A stretch of DNA of 64,000 nt, taken from positions 372,001 to 436,000 of the forward strand of contig NZ_SLYA01000001.1 in assembly GCF_004340965.1 (NCBI RefSeq), given 5' to 3'. Origin of the DNA: Sphingomonas sp. PP-CE-1A-559. GTDB lineage: Bacteria > Pseudomonadota > Alphaproteobacteria > Sphingomonadales > Sphingomonadaceae. A model generated the notes under the pieces. The model ran no database searches, was not told the DNA's origin, and saw only the letters and a program-made list of their open reading frames with translations. Made by a program: the position numbers and the translations under genes. This document shows positions 63,865 to 64,000 of this stretch, piece by piece (position 1 is the stretch's first letter; each line of letters opens with the position of its first letter).

Positions 63865-64000
63865 TGCGAATCATGCGGTTTGGGTCGACAACGAGGACGT
63901 AAGACAACTCAATGATAATGAACAAATCTATGACAGTTGGAGTGACCCGCCCGGCATATTACGATTGAAATATATTTTCGTTGTCGACTGATATTGCGGC

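Overview
The window looks like chromosomal DNA from a sphingomonad (Alphaproteobacteria, Sphingomonadaceae, probably Sphingomonas). It is GC-rich with short intergenic gaps and carries genes typical of the group: a sucD-sucA-sucB-lpdA 2-oxoglutarate dehydrogenase cluster, SapC, a TrcR/DUF1013 regulator, DUF1192, DUF3597 and a SleB-type hydrolase. It also has an alphaproteobacterial SOS box and a CtrA-type site. The genus is inferred, not proven. No tRNA, rRNA, CRISPR array or classical insertion sequence was recognised.

Layout. 1-7.7 kb: TCA-cycle genes on the + strand. A GIY-YIG endonuclease gene bracketed by palindromes lies before sucD, and a DUF433/DUF5615 toxin-antitoxin-like pair lies between sucB and lpdA. 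7.7-8.6 kb: gene-free, filled with palindromic and tandem repeats. 8.6-11.4 kb: a membrane diguanylate cyclase, a His-rich protein and a TonB-like protein. 11.5-16.5 kb: uvrA behind an SOS box, then a less GC-rich accessory patch (nucleotidyltransferase plus small partner, an unknown protein, and a TerB-like/BRCT protein). 16.6-20.8 kb: small sphingomonad genes, a DUF3597 protein, a glycine-zipper lipoprotein and a cold-shock protein. 20.9-30.4 kb (- strand): SleB-like hydrolase, M16 peptidase, tgt, EF-hand protein, queA, cyclophilin, coaD, ispA, xseB. 30.4-35.3 kb: a second diguanylate cyclase, clpA, DUF1192. 35.4-42.8 kb: quinone oxidoreductase, a PlcP-like phosphoesterase plus glycosyltransferase pair behind a possible Pho box, trcR, MBL hydrolase, dienelactone hydrolase, glutathione transferase. 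43.4-52.2 kb: thioredoxin-like protein, DEAD-box helicase, FAD-linked dehydrogenase, SapC, a probable MmgR/suhB-like small RNA, Na+/H+ antiporter, zwf. 52.3-58.5 kb: small proteins, a 794-residue exported unknown, an amidohydrolase and a Pro/Thr-rich membrane protein. 58.9-62.0 kb (- strand): rplK-rplA and rplJ-rplL with a GFA-family gene between them. 62.1-64 kb: an EAL-domain protein, a small overlapping gene, and a CtrA-type site upstream.

The most distinctive signal is the density and order of short palindromic repeats. At least four families recur here with an exactly constant unit length (45, 82, 104 and 106 bp) but variable interiors. The 104-bp family has the same ends as the palindromes around the GIY-YIG gene, so that gene may be an autonomous copy. 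A separate hairpin motif lies directly after the stop codons of lpdA, rplL and rplA, always in the same orientation relative to the gene.
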